Assembly: GCA_021776795.1 (NCBI GenBank)
Contig: JAJFFC010000017.1
Location: 124,001 to 188,000 of the forward strand
Reading direction: 5' to 3'
Source: Planctomycetota bacterium
GTDB lineage: Bacteria > Planctomycetota > UBA1135
DNA length: 64,000 nucleotides
The translations under genes and the position numbers were made by a program. Shown here in pieces: positions 7,383 to 15,350 of this stretch. Within the stretch, counting starts at the first letter, position 1. Each line of letters opens with the position of its first letter. The notes under the pieces are model-generated. The model had not been told where the DNA came from and did not search any database. It was given only the letters and a program-made list of their open reading frames with translations.

Positions 7383-9347
7383 ATGATTCTTTCGCTCCTG
7401 TTTGCCGTCCTTCCCCAGGGCGATTTCCTCCCTCCGACCCTGACTGATCGTGAGCAATCGCCCACGACCTTGGTCCTGCGTGGGCTGAACTGGGACACCC
7501 GAGCCGGGGCGCTACCCTTACCTGAGGCAGGACGCTTCGACGAAGAGCAGGCAGCGCAGGCTGGGCTCTACATCGTGCAGGCAAGAGTCGAGCGTATGTC
7601 TTTGCTACGCAATCGGATACGTGAGGTTGGGGGGCAGGTATTTGGTTATATTCCCCACCATGCCTATGAGGTGCGCTTGCCCCGTGGCATGGCCGATGTC
7701 CTCGCCAAAGAATTCACCGCCGTCCTCCCGCTGCACCCCGCCTTGAAGGTGGCGCCGGAGTTTGGTGGTTACGGAACCGCCTGGGATGACCCAGAGACAC
7801 AAGGCAGAAGCCTTGTTTCGGTGGAGTTCTGGCCAGATCTAGACCTCAGTGCCGAGGCCACCGCCCTCCGCAATCTCGGCATCGATGTGCTCGAGGAAAT
7901 CGCGTCTAGCCGCTACCTGCGGGTGCAGGCCCGCGTCTCTGCCGAGCAGGTGGAGCAGCTAGCCGCCTTACCAAGCGTGCGCTGGATCGAAGAATCGGCA
8001 ACGGCGGAACTGCGCAATGATCGCTCACGCTGGATCATCCAAACCAACCGTCCTGGTGAGGTCAAGTTGTGGCAGCGCGGCGTGACGGGCTCTGGCGTGA
8101 CTGTCGGCCATATGGATGGCCGCCTTTATCTGGATAGCTGTTACTTCACCGACCCCAATGTGCCGGCCCCTGGTCCCAGTCACCGCAAGGTGAAATGGTG
8201 GTCCTCAGGCGCAGGCTCTGATTTTCATGGCACCCATACCGCAGGAACCGTGGTGGGGGATGCGCGACCCATAAACGGCGAAACTAGTGGCACCGGCATG
8301 GCGCCCGATGCCTTCTTGGTTCATGAATCCAATCTGCCCACCTCGAGTGAAATGCTGCTCAAGTTGGATCAAGCGCATGCACTTGGTGCACGTGTCCATA
8401 CCAACAGCTGGGGCAATGACAGCACGCGCCAATACGACAACTGGGCGCGCGACATCGACGCTTACAGCCATGACAACGAACAGGGCCTAGTGTTGTTCGC
8501 GGTGAGCAACGGAACGCTCATCAAAAATCCAGAGAATGCCAAGTCCGCTTTGGCCGTTTCCGCCACCGACGGCAATGACCAAGCGCAATATGGCATTGGC
8601 GGCAAGGGTCCAACTCTGGATGGTCGCGTGAAGCCCGAAGTCATGGCGCCCGGTTGCTCAACCTTCTCTGCCAGTGCCGGAATCTTTTGCTTCACCATTA
8701 GTGATTGCGGCACCTCTATGGCATGTCCTGTGGTTGCCGGCGGCGCTGCCCTGATGCAGCAGTATTTTGAGAGTGGCTATTACCCAAGCGGCGTGGCCAC
8801 TCCAGCAGATGGTTTTGCGCCCAGTGGTTCGTTGTTGCGTGCCACGATTGCGAACAGTGCGGTCGACATGACCGGAATCAATGGCTATCCCGGACACCAA
8901 GAAGGGTGGGGGCGTTTGCTCCTAGATAATGCCGCGTACTTTGACGGTGATCGCCGCAAGCTAGCGGTGCACGATGTCCTTCACGCACAGGGCGTGGGGC
9001 AAGGGGCAAGCCAACAGCAGGTCTTGAACCTAGTCGGCCAACGAAAATATCTGCGCATTACCTTGGCTTACGCCGATGAAGCTGGTGCGCCACTGGCCGC
9101 CGCTCCAGTGGTCAATGACTTGGACCTTGTCGTCACCGCTCCCGATGGCACGAAGTACCACGGCAATATTTTGCGCCCCGGAATCAGCACCACTCAGTCG
9201 CGCCCCAACCCCCAAGTGAAGGATCATCTCAATACTCTTGAGCAAGTTCTCATCACCACACCTTTGCAGGGGAATTGGACGATGGAAGTGGTCGGCGCCG
9301 CTGTCCCGGCCGGTACGCAGGGTTACGCCCTTGTCGCCACCTGGTAG
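7383..9347 (+). CDS. Secreted subtilisin-like serine protease (S8)
   Basis: The 654-residue product has a short hydrophobic N-terminus (MILSLLFAVLPQG), a long prodomain-like region (about 30-225) and an S8 catalytic domain with the full triad: Asp245 (HMDG), His282 (HGTHTAG) and Ser445 (GTSMACP), plus the oxyanion Asn in NSWGND. The last 140 residues form a beta-rich P-domain-like module (LRITLAYADEAG, NDLDLVVTAPDG, WTMEVVG) often found after S8 domains. It is likely exported and degrades proteins. I chose the ATG at 7383 because it starts a signal-like segment; a GTG at 7353 is in frame with TATAGT twelve bases upstream and would add ten residues. The PHP gene follows after 24 bases. Confidence 0.9.
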   Translation: MILSLLFAVLPQGDFLPPTLTDREQSPTTLVLRGLNWDTRAGALPLPEAGRFDEEQAAQAGLYIVQARVERMSLLRNRIREVGGQVFGYIPHHAYEVRLPRGMADVLAKEFTAVLPLHPALKVAPEFGGYGTAWDDPETQGRSLVSVEFWPDLDLSAEATALRNLGIDVLEEIASSRYLRVQARVSAEQVEQLAALPSVRWIEESATAELRNDRSRWIIQTNRPGEVKLWQRGVTGSGVTVGHMDGRLYLDSCYFTDPNVPAPGPSHRKVKWWSSGAGSDFHGTHTAGTVVGDARPINGETSGTGMAPDAFLVHESNLPTSSEMLLKLDQAHALGARVHTNSWGNDSTRQYDNWARDIDAYSHDNEQGLVLFAVSNGTLIKNPENAKSALAVSATDGNDQAQYGIGGKGPTLDGRVKPEVMAPGCSTFSASAGIFCFTISDCGTSMACPVVAGGAALMQQYFESGYYPSGVATPADGFAPSGSLLRATIANSAVDMTGINGYPGHQEGWGRLLLDNAAYFDGDRRKLAVHDVLHAQGVGQGASQQQVLNLVGQRKYLRITLAYADEAGAPLAAAPVVNDLDLVVTAPDGTKYHGNILRPGISTTQSRPNPQVKDHLNTLEQVLITTPLQGNWTMEVVGAAVPAGTQGYALVATW

Positions 9348-9359
9348 CCGATTTCCTGG

Positions 9360-9371
9360 CACAATCGAATC
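9360..9371 (+). promoter_or_regulatory. Possible leaderless -10 element
   Basis: CACAAT (9360-9365) ends six bases before the ATG at 9372. The first base differs from the TANNNT pattern, and the gene may instead be read from the subtilase transcript. Confidence 0.3.
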
Positions 9372-11168
9372 ATGGCGAAGCTCCTCCTCCCCCTCAGCCT
9401 CCTTGCCGCCCTTGCCTTTGGCTTATTGAGCCAATTGGGCGCAGGCTCTCCCGCGGTCTCTGGCGAGGCCGAAATGGTGATTTATCCTTTCGGCATCATG
9501 CGCGAAGTGCGTCGCGCTGATTTGGAAGTGCCCATGCAAGTGCAGTTGAACAACGTGGGTTCCGCCGCGGCCAAGGTGCTGGAACTGCGTGTGCAGACTC
9601 CAGAGGGCGAAGTGCTCACCAGCTTAGACCTTGAGCAACAGCGAGTGGAAGGGGACCAAGGCTTTGTGCGTGATTTGTACCGAGGCATGGAGAGTGTCGA
9701 TCCCGACTTTAGCCATCGCCACCGCAACCGTTTGTTCATTCCTTTGGAGGAACGCCAAGAGCTCGGTCCTGATGTTGAAATCCGCATCATGCGCGAAATC
9801 ACCGAGGGTGTTGCGCAACTACAACGCAGTGGCGCCCCACAACTCGCGATGGCTCCCTTTGACCTAGACCTTGCTGCGCTGTTTGGCCCCGAAGCACAAG
9901 CCGGCGATGTCGCCCCTTTCGAGCTGGTCTTGTCCTGGCGCGATCAAGGGCAAGCCTTACAAGAAACGCGTTTGTCTTTAGACATCGCGCTGTTGCCGCA
10001 ATACCTGCCCCCGCCTCCTGGTCGCGCATCGCGCGGAACCGGCAGTTGGGTGACCGGAGATTTGCACGTGCACAACTGCCGCGATGAAGCGGTCTTTGGT
10101 TGCGATTCTTGCCCCGCAGAATCGGTCAATATTACCGGCGCATTCACCAACGCAGATTTGAAGACGCAGTACCTCGCCATGGGGATGGACTTCTTTTCGA
10201 GCACGAGTCATAGCTACTGCATCAGCGCAAGTGAGTTCAACAGCGTGCTGCAAGAGTCGGCTTCCTTGACCGATCCTTCTTTCGTCATGATGGCGAGCAC
10301 GGAAGTGTCCACACGAGAAACTGGGCCGCAACAGGGAAGCGATGCAGCCGACCTCTTTTGCACGCTAGGCTTTGGTCGTGGCGATGTCCTGCATATGGGT
10401 GCGCACAACGTAACCTCGCAAAAAGAAGGCGGGCAAGATGACTTGCTCGACTTCTGTGACTCTCCGCTCTACCCGCAATCGCAGAACTTGAGCGATGTCC
10501 GTAGCGAAGGCGGTTTTGCCATTGCTAACCACCCGGCATCGACCTATTGGGCTTTCAATAGCGTTGCTGAAATGAAGGGCATGGAGCGCCGAGGCTTCCA
10601 CGGCGTCGAAGTTTGGAATGGCTCCGAAGGTCCTGGGTACTTCCAGACCTTCCACCGCGATTGGTGGGTCGACCGCCTGACCGACGGCCTGGTTCTTTAT
10701 CCCTACAGCGGTTCCGACACCCACGACAGCGTGTTCGATTTTGGCGTGATGCACACCTATGTGAGCGGCGCCCTGACCCCGACCACCCTCGACCAGGCAC
10801 TCCAGGGTGGTCGCAGTTACCTTTCCAATGGCCCCTACCTCGAAGTGGAGTTGCGTGACAACAACAATCACGTGTTACCGATGGGCGGCATCGCGATTAC
10901 CCAAGCTGCGCAGATTCCACCGAACTACCCCGTCACGATTGATGTGCCTTACAACGTAGGCTCCGAAGTCGGCACCTTGACCGTGTACCGCGGTGTCGTC
11001 GGCGTAGGCGAAACCGCCATTTCGACGCAAACTGGGCTCACGGGTGCCGGCACCCTGGCCGTGCCCGACACCCTGCCGCAGGCAAGTTGCTGGTATCGCG
11101 CGGAGTTCCACAACAATAGCTTCAGCCAGGCGGCACTGACGACCCAGGCTTACATCTACATGCGCTGA
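9372..11168 (+). CDS. Secreted PHP-domain metallohydrolase, CehA/McbA type
   Basis: A 598-residue exported protein. After a signal peptide (MAKLLLPLSLLAALAFGLLS) comes a beta-rich domain (about 35-215), then a PHP domain beginning with the metal ligands GDLHVH (229-234) and continuing through the strands around STSHS, IANHPAS and GSDTHDS, whose His and Asp residues complete the trinuclear site. CehA/McbA-type PHP proteins hydrolyse phosphoesters or carbamate esters and many carry an N-terminal beta domain. The C-terminal 130 residues are another beta module. The pairing with a protease suggests extracellular degradation of organic matter; the substrate cannot be read. Confidence 0.82.
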   Translation: MAKLLLPLSLLAALAFGLLSQLGAGSPAVSGEAEMVIYPFGIMREVRRADLEVPMQVQLNNVGSAAAKVLELRVQTPEGEVLTSLDLEQQRVEGDQGFVRDLYRGMESVDPDFSHRHRNRLFIPLEERQELGPDVEIRIMREITEGVAQLQRSGAPQLAMAPFDLDLAALFGPEAQAGDVAPFELVLSWRDQGQALQETRLSLDIALLPQYLPPPPGRASRGTGSWVTGDLHVHNCRDEAVFGCDSCPAESVNITGAFTNADLKTQYLAMGMDFFSSTSHSYCISASEFNSVLQESASLTDPSFVMMASTEVSTRETGPQQGSDAADLFCTLGFGRGDVLHMGAHNVTSQKEGGQDDLLDFCDSPLYPQSQNLSDVRSEGGFAIANHPASTYWAFNSVAEMKGMERRGFHGVEVWNGSEGPGYFQTFHRDWWVDRLTDGLVLYPYSGSDTHDSVFDFGVMHTYVSGALTPTTLDQALQGGRSYLSNGPYLEVELRDNNNHVLPMGGIAITQAAQIPPNYPVTIDVPYNVGSEVGTLTVYRGVVGVGETAISTQTGLTGAGTLAVPDTLPQASCWYRAEFHNNSFSQAALTTQAYIYMR

Positions 11169-11187
11169 GCCGCTTCCGGCGCAGCGT

Positions 11188-11201
11188 TACAATCCGTCCG
11201 C
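11188..11201 (+). promoter_or_regulatory. Putative -10 element of a leaderless promoter for rnd
   Basis: TACAAT (11188-11193) ends eight bases before the ATG at 11202 with no Shine-Dalgarno between. Confidence 0.5.
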
Positions 11202-12383
11202 ATGCCTTCCCGCATCCCGGCAGATTGGTCCCCAGTCATCATGGTGGAGACCCCCGAGGCCCTCGATGAGGCCCTCGCCATTTGGTCCCAAGTCCCTGCC
11301 ATCGGGGTAGATACAGAGGCGAACTCCTTCTTCGCCTACCACGAGCGGATGTGCCTGCTGCAGGTCTCGACCGATGACCAGGATTGGATCGTCGACCCGA
11401 TTGCCCTGGAGGGACAGCTCGGCTCGCTGAAGCCTTTGTTCGAAGATCCGAGCGTAATCAAGATTTTTCACGCCGCCGAGTTCGACCTGATGATTCTGCG
11501 CAAAGACCTCGACGTCGAGGTCCGCGGCCTGTTCGACACCCAAGTCGCCATGACCCTCCTGCGCCATGACAAAACTGGTTTGGCGGCATTGATTGAGAGT
11601 TATTACGGGATAGAGCTCAATAAGAAGGAGCAGCGCTCCAACTGGGGCAAGCGGCCGTTGACCGAGGAGCAAATCGCCTATGCGCGGATTGATACGCACT
11701 TCTTGACCGACCTTTACCGGCGCCTGGTCAAGGAGTTGGAAGAGGCCGACATGACTGCGGCTGCAGAGGGCGAGTTTCGTCGCCAAGAGCAAGAGATCTT
11801 GATTCCGGGACCGCCGGACCCGCAACGCTTTCGCAAAATCAAGGGCGCCCGCGACCTCAATGGCGAGGCTTTAGCGCGGCTTCAGGCCATTTTCCAATGG
11901 CGCGAGGAAGAAGCTTCGCGTCGCGATGTCCCCTTGTTCCGCGTCCTTGCCAATGAAGCTATGATTAGCATGTGTGTGCACCCACCGCGCAATATGAAAG
12001 ATCTTGCTGGCTTAAAGGGTGTGGGTTGGAAGAAAGCCAAGCGTCATGGCGACGACATGATGGCCGCCATCGGCGCTGTCGCTGGACAATCGCTCGAGAC
12101 CAAAGTCGCTCGCGTTTCTCCAGAAGAACGTCGCAAGCGCAGGGTCATGCGCGAGAATCTAGATGCTCTGCGCAATTGGCGAAAGAATGTGGCCAAGGAG
12201 TTGGGTTTGCCGAGTGAACGACTCATGCATCGCCGTCATCTCGAAGCGATTGCCAAGGCGCTGCCGCGGAGTGCGAGTGAGCTTGAGCAGGTCGTCGCCC
12301 TGAATGATTGGCAGCGACAAGAATTCGAGGCCTCTTTGCTGTCCGCCTTGGAGCGCCTGCCTGATCCGGAGTCCTGCTCATGA
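11202..12383 (+). CDS. rnd: Ribonuclease D (3'-5' exoribonuclease)
   Basis: A DEDDy exonuclease that trims the 3' ends of tRNA precursors and other small RNAs. The catalytic residues are all present: Asp37 and Glu39 (VDTEAN), Asp95 (HAAEFD), Tyr160 and Asp164 (YARID). An HRDC nucleic-acid-binding domain follows at about residues 215-290 (LARLQAIFQWREEEASRRDVP), and the C-terminus continues with a second HRDC-like helical region. The length of 393 is close to the 375 of E. coli. The stop overlaps the start of the small lipoprotein gene by four bases (ATGA). Confidence 0.93.
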   Translation: MPSRIPADWSPVIMVETPEALDEALAIWSQVPAIGVDTEANSFFAYHERMCLLQVSTDDQDWIVDPIALEGQLGSLKPLFEDPSVIKIFHAAEFDLMILRKDLDVEVRGLFDTQVAMTLLRHDKTGLAALIESYYGIELNKKEQRSNWGKRPLTEEQIAYARIDTHFLTDLYRRLVKELEEADMTAAAEGEFRRQEQEILIPGPPDPQRFRKIKGARDLNGEALARLQAIFQWREEEASRRDVPLFRVLANEAMISMCVHPPRNMKDLAGLKGVGWKKAKRHGDDMMAAIGAVAGQSLETKVARVSPEERRKRRVMRENLDALRNWRKNVAKELGLPSERLMHRRHLEAIAKALPRSASELEQVVALNDWQRQEFEASLLSALERLPDPESCS

Positions 12384-12604
12384 AACCATTCTTGGTGATT
12401 GCCTTGATGAGCTTGACTGCTTGCACGGCTCCTGCCGCAAAATCTGCCGGCGCCGCATCTGGTGCCGCTGAGAAACACGGCGCGACCGGAGTGGTGATGC
12501 AAGAAAATGGTGCCCCTTACATCGACGGATTATTGACGCCGGTCGAGCAAGATGAGCGCTCCCTACGGGAACAAGACCTCGAGCGCATTGGCCGTCGGCC
12601 CTAG
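12380..12604 (+). CDS. Small lipoprotein, unknown function
   Basis: A 74-residue protein with a textbook lipoprotein signal: MKPFLVIALMSLTAC, lipobox LTAC with Cys15 as the expected lipid-bearing residue. The mature part is only about 60 residues, Ala/Gly-rich then charged (ERSLREQDLERIGRRP). It starts inside the rnd stop codon, so it is co-translated with RNase D, although a functional link is not obvious. Confidence 0.65.
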   Translation: MKPFLVIALMSLTACTAPAAKSAGAASGAAEKHGATGVVMQENGAPYIDGLLTPVEQDERSLREQDLERIGRRP

Positions 12605-12633
12605 GGCGCGCGCCCAAGAGTGAGAAAATCGCG

Positions 12634-12647
12634 TACCTTGGGGTGAC
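12634..12647 (+). promoter_or_regulatory. Putative -10 element of a leaderless promoter
   Basis: TACCTT (12634-12639) ends eight bases before the ATG at 12648. The intervening GGGGTGAC could alternatively act as a very close ribosome site. Confidence 0.4.
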
Positions 12648-14342
12648 ATGTTTGTCGTCGCCCTATCCCTGTTACTGGCCGCCCAAGGACCGGCACCGTT
12701 TTCGCGCACCGCGGACTGGGAGTCCTATACCTCTGGAGTCACCACCGGCGGTAGCTTCGCCGACATCAACGGCGATGGCCACATGGATATGGTTGTGGCC
12801 AACGGCAATGACATCAGTCGCCAACACGTCGAGGTTTACTACAACGACGGCGCTGGAAACTTCCCGAACTCGCCACAATGGCAATCCGCAGATATTGATT
12901 ATCACGGCCATTTAGCAGTCGGTGATGTCGATCAAGATGGTTGGCCCGATGTCGCGGTCTCGGTGTTCCTGGGCCCGAGCGGCTTCGGTGACCTGGGTCG
13001 GGTCAAGCTTTACCGCAACCTAGGCGGCGCCCTGGAAAGCTCGCCAAGCTGGGAATCTGCGGATCGCTTTTACACCTTTGGCTGCGCCTTCGGCGATGCC
13101 GATGGCGATGGTGACTTGGATTTGGCGGTGGCCGTCGGCGAAGCTTATTACGGTGCCCCGGCAAAAAACCGCGTCTACTACAACACGGCTGGTTCACTGG
13201 AAACGACGCCAAGTTGGATGGCCTCCTCCGCCGACCACGCGATGGATGTCATGTGGGGTGACCTTACCGGCAATGGAGAGCTCGACCTAGCCTTTGTCAC
13301 CGCCGGTCGCCAGAACACGGTGTACTACCAAAGTGGGGGAAGCCTAGCGACCACGCCTGGTTGGTCGAGCACCGACAACGGCAATCAGAATGGCAACAAC
13401 GGAGCGATTGCCGACGTCGACGGTGATGGCGACATGGACTTATGTGTGTCCGACAACAATCAACTCTCCGGCGGTCAGGGTTTGTACAAGATTTACCTGC
13501 AAGGCCCCGGTGGTCTTGCCACCAACCCGTACTGGAGTGATTTCCAAGGCTATGTATCGGCGGTTGCCTTTGCTGACACTCTGCTCGACGGCAGCCCCGA
13601 TTTGTTTGGCGGCGCGTGGTGGGGCGGCACGTTCTTGTACATGAATCAAGCCGGGGCGTTCCCGTCTTCGCCGGACTGGGATTCGCAAGAGAACTCGGTG
13701 GTCGAAGCCTTGTTTCTTGCCGATCTCGATAGCGCCGGTTTGGTGCACGAGCCCGCGATGAGCTTTGTCGGCAACAGCGTGCAACAACTGTTCTATCTGC
13801 CCCACGCACCCATTCACGAGATTCAGCAAGTTGCGGTCGACGGCGTGGTCATGCCACAAAGCTCTTGGTCGATGGACCGCGAAGCCGGTTGGCTTAGCCT
13901 TGCTGTGGCGCCGCAAAGTTTGCTCGAGGTGGACTACACCTGGTCGACTTCCTTAGACCTAGGCGTGACCAACTGGGACAGCTCAGTCGGCAACTTAGTC
14001 TTTCTTCGCGACCCCTTGGTCGAAGTTTCGGTCACGCCACCGGCGGCTTCGGTGTTTAGTGCCGGCGACACGATTTCCTTCCAAGGTCATTGGCAAAGCA
14101 CGACGGCGCGCACCGAAACGGTGACCTTTGCCGCTGCAGGTTTCCCCGCTGCCGGTGGCATGCGCGTTTTGAGTTTGGTACCTGGAAGCCTGGCGCCCTT
14201 CGGCCAGCAAACGCTTCCCTTCCAAATCACTTTGCCTGCTCAATTGCCGCCACCCTTCCTCGGTACCACCACCTTTACCGTGGCTTCGCTGGTGGACGGC
14301 GCACCCATCGATAGCAGTAGCTTCCAGGTTACCCTGCAGTAG
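12648..14342 (+). CDS. Secreted FG-GAP/VCBS repeat protein
   Basis: A 564-residue exported protein (signal peptide MFVVALSLLLAA) built largely from FG-GAP beta-propeller blades. At least five calcium-binding loops of the DxNGDGxxD type are visible: DINGDGHMD (about 40), DVDQDGWPD (about 96), DADGDGDLD, DLTGNGELD and DVDGDGDMD. After about residue 400 a beta-sandwich region follows (IHEIQQVAVDGVV onward, ending FQVTLQ). FG-GAP propellers bind ligands or surfaces outside the cell; this class is abundant in planctomycetes. The gene converges on cobW with a 14-base overlap at 14329-14342. Confidence 0.87.
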   Translation: MFVVALSLLLAAQGPAPFSRTADWESYTSGVTTGGSFADINGDGHMDMVVANGNDISRQHVEVYYNDGAGNFPNSPQWQSADIDYHGHLAVGDVDQDGWPDVAVSVFLGPSGFGDLGRVKLYRNLGGALESSPSWESADRFYTFGCAFGDADGDGDLDLAVAVGEAYYGAPAKNRVYYNTAGSLETTPSWMASSADHAMDVMWGDLTGNGELDLAFVTAGRQNTVYYQSGGSLATTPGWSSTDNGNQNGNNGAIADVDGDGDMDLCVSDNNQLSGGQGLYKIYLQGPGGLATNPYWSDFQGYVSAVAFADTLLDGSPDLFGGAWWGGTFLYMNQAGAFPSSPDWDSQENSVVEALFLADLDSAGLVHEPAMSFVGNSVQQLFYLPHAPIHEIQQVAVDGVVMPQSSWSMDREAGWLSLAVAPQSLLEVDYTWSTSLDLGVTNWDSSVGNLVFLRDPLVEVSVTPPAASVFSAGDTISFQGHWQSTTARTETVTFAAAGFPAAGGMRVLSLVPGSLAPFGQQTLPFQITLPAQLPPPFLGTTTFTVASLVDGAPIDSSSFQVTLQ

Positions 14343-15315
14343 CCGCGCGTAGTCCTCGCTCAAAAAAGGCGGGGTCTAGATCGTGGCCAAGAAAGACCAA
14401 CTCATTGTTGGGGGCCTCGCCTTGTGGCCAAGCCTCGCTCGCTTCCACAGAGTACAAGTCATAGACGCCTTGGAGCACGCAGCGATAGGGGATTCCTTGA
14501 ATGTGAAGGAAGCCTTTGTAGCGCACCAAGCGCTCACCAAGTTGCTGCACGCAGGTGTCTAGCCACAGGCGCAGCTTGAGCTCGTCGACCGCCGCTTCTT
14601 GTTGCAGGCATACACTGACCACGCCGTGGGCCGGTCCGGGAACAGGTGTTGCGTTAGCTCGCGGAAGTTGCTCGAGGCGAAATTCCTCCCGACGCGGCTT
14701 GAGTAACTGCTCCAAGGGCACCGCGGCGTGGGCGGTAGGCAAAATTGGTGCCACCGGATTGAGTTCACGCAGTTGTTGCTTACGCGCATCTAGTGCCGGC
14801 GCATCGATGAGGTCTGTTTTGTTGAGCAGTAGGAGGTCGGCTAAGGCGATTTGCTCGACCGCACTTTTGGTGCCGAGCGCAAAATCTAGGTTCGCGGCGT
14901 CGACCAAACTCAGAACCGATTGCACCTCGTAATAACTGGCGATGTCCTCCTCGACCAAGAATGTGCGCAAAAGCGGCGCCGGCTCAGCAACCCCGGTGGT
15001 CTCTACTACCACATGATCAAAGCTGCGCCGCGGCCCGATGCCAAAGCGCCGCGCCTTAAGTCGCTTGAGGGACTTCACCAAGTCACCACGCACGGTGCAG
15101 CACACGCAGCCGTTCGAGAGCTCGACCAAGTCTTCGTCCCGACGCTTGACCAGGCGATCATCGATCCCGACCTGGCCGAATTCATTGACCAGCACGGCGT
15201 AACGGCGGCCGTGGTCTTCCTTGAGCAGGCGGTTGAGCAGGGTCGTTTTGCCCGCCCCCAACCACCCCGTCAGCAGGGTGACTGGGGTCACAGCGGCGGA
15301 TTCCCGAGAGCTCAT
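14329..15315 (-). CDS. CobW/P47K family GTPase (COG0523 metallochaperone)
   Basis: G3E-family GTPase thought to deliver metals, often zinc, to client proteins. Counting from the ATG at 15315 (328 residues), visible motifs are the Walker A GWLGAGKT (17-24), the metal-binding CVCC (70-73), the Mg-binding and switch segment VVVETTGVAEP and the guanine-specificity NKTD; a CobW C-terminal domain follows (from about residue 225). I chose 15315 over an ATG six bases upstream because TACCCT sits six bases before it. It diverges from priA with 35 bases between starts. No zinc-uptake gene lies nearby, so the client is unknown. Confidence 0.88.
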   Translation of the reverse strand: MSSRESAAVTPVTLLTGWLGAGKTTLLNRLLKEDHGRRYAVLVNEFGQVGIDDRLVKRRDEDLVELSNGCVCCTVRGDLVKSLKRLKARRFGIGPRRSFDHVVVETTGVAEPAPLLRTFLVEEDIASYYEVQSVLSLVDAANLDFALGTKSAVEQIALADLLLLNKTDLIDAPALDARKQQLRELNPVAPILPTAHAAVPLEQLLKPRREEFRLEQLPRANATPVPGPAHGVVSVCLQQEAAVDELKLRLWLDTCVQQLGERLVRYKGFLHIQGIPYRCVLQGVYDLYSVEASEAWPQGEAPNNELVFLGHDLDPAFFERGLRAATAG

Positions 15316-15327
15316 GCGCACAGGGTA
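15316..15327 (-). promoter_or_regulatory. Putative leaderless -10 element for the CobW-type gene
   Basis: On the minus strand TACCCT (15327-15322) ends six bases before the ATG at 15315, which decides the start between two in-frame ATG codons. Confidence 0.5.
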
Positions 15328-15337
15328 GCGGGGCTGC

Positions 15338-15350
15338 GATAATCCCGGCG
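15338..15350 (+). promoter_or_regulatory. Putative leaderless extended -10 element for priA
   Basis: TGCGATAAT (15335-15343) is an extended -10; the GATAAT hexamer ends seven bases before the priA ATG at 15351. Confidence 0.55.
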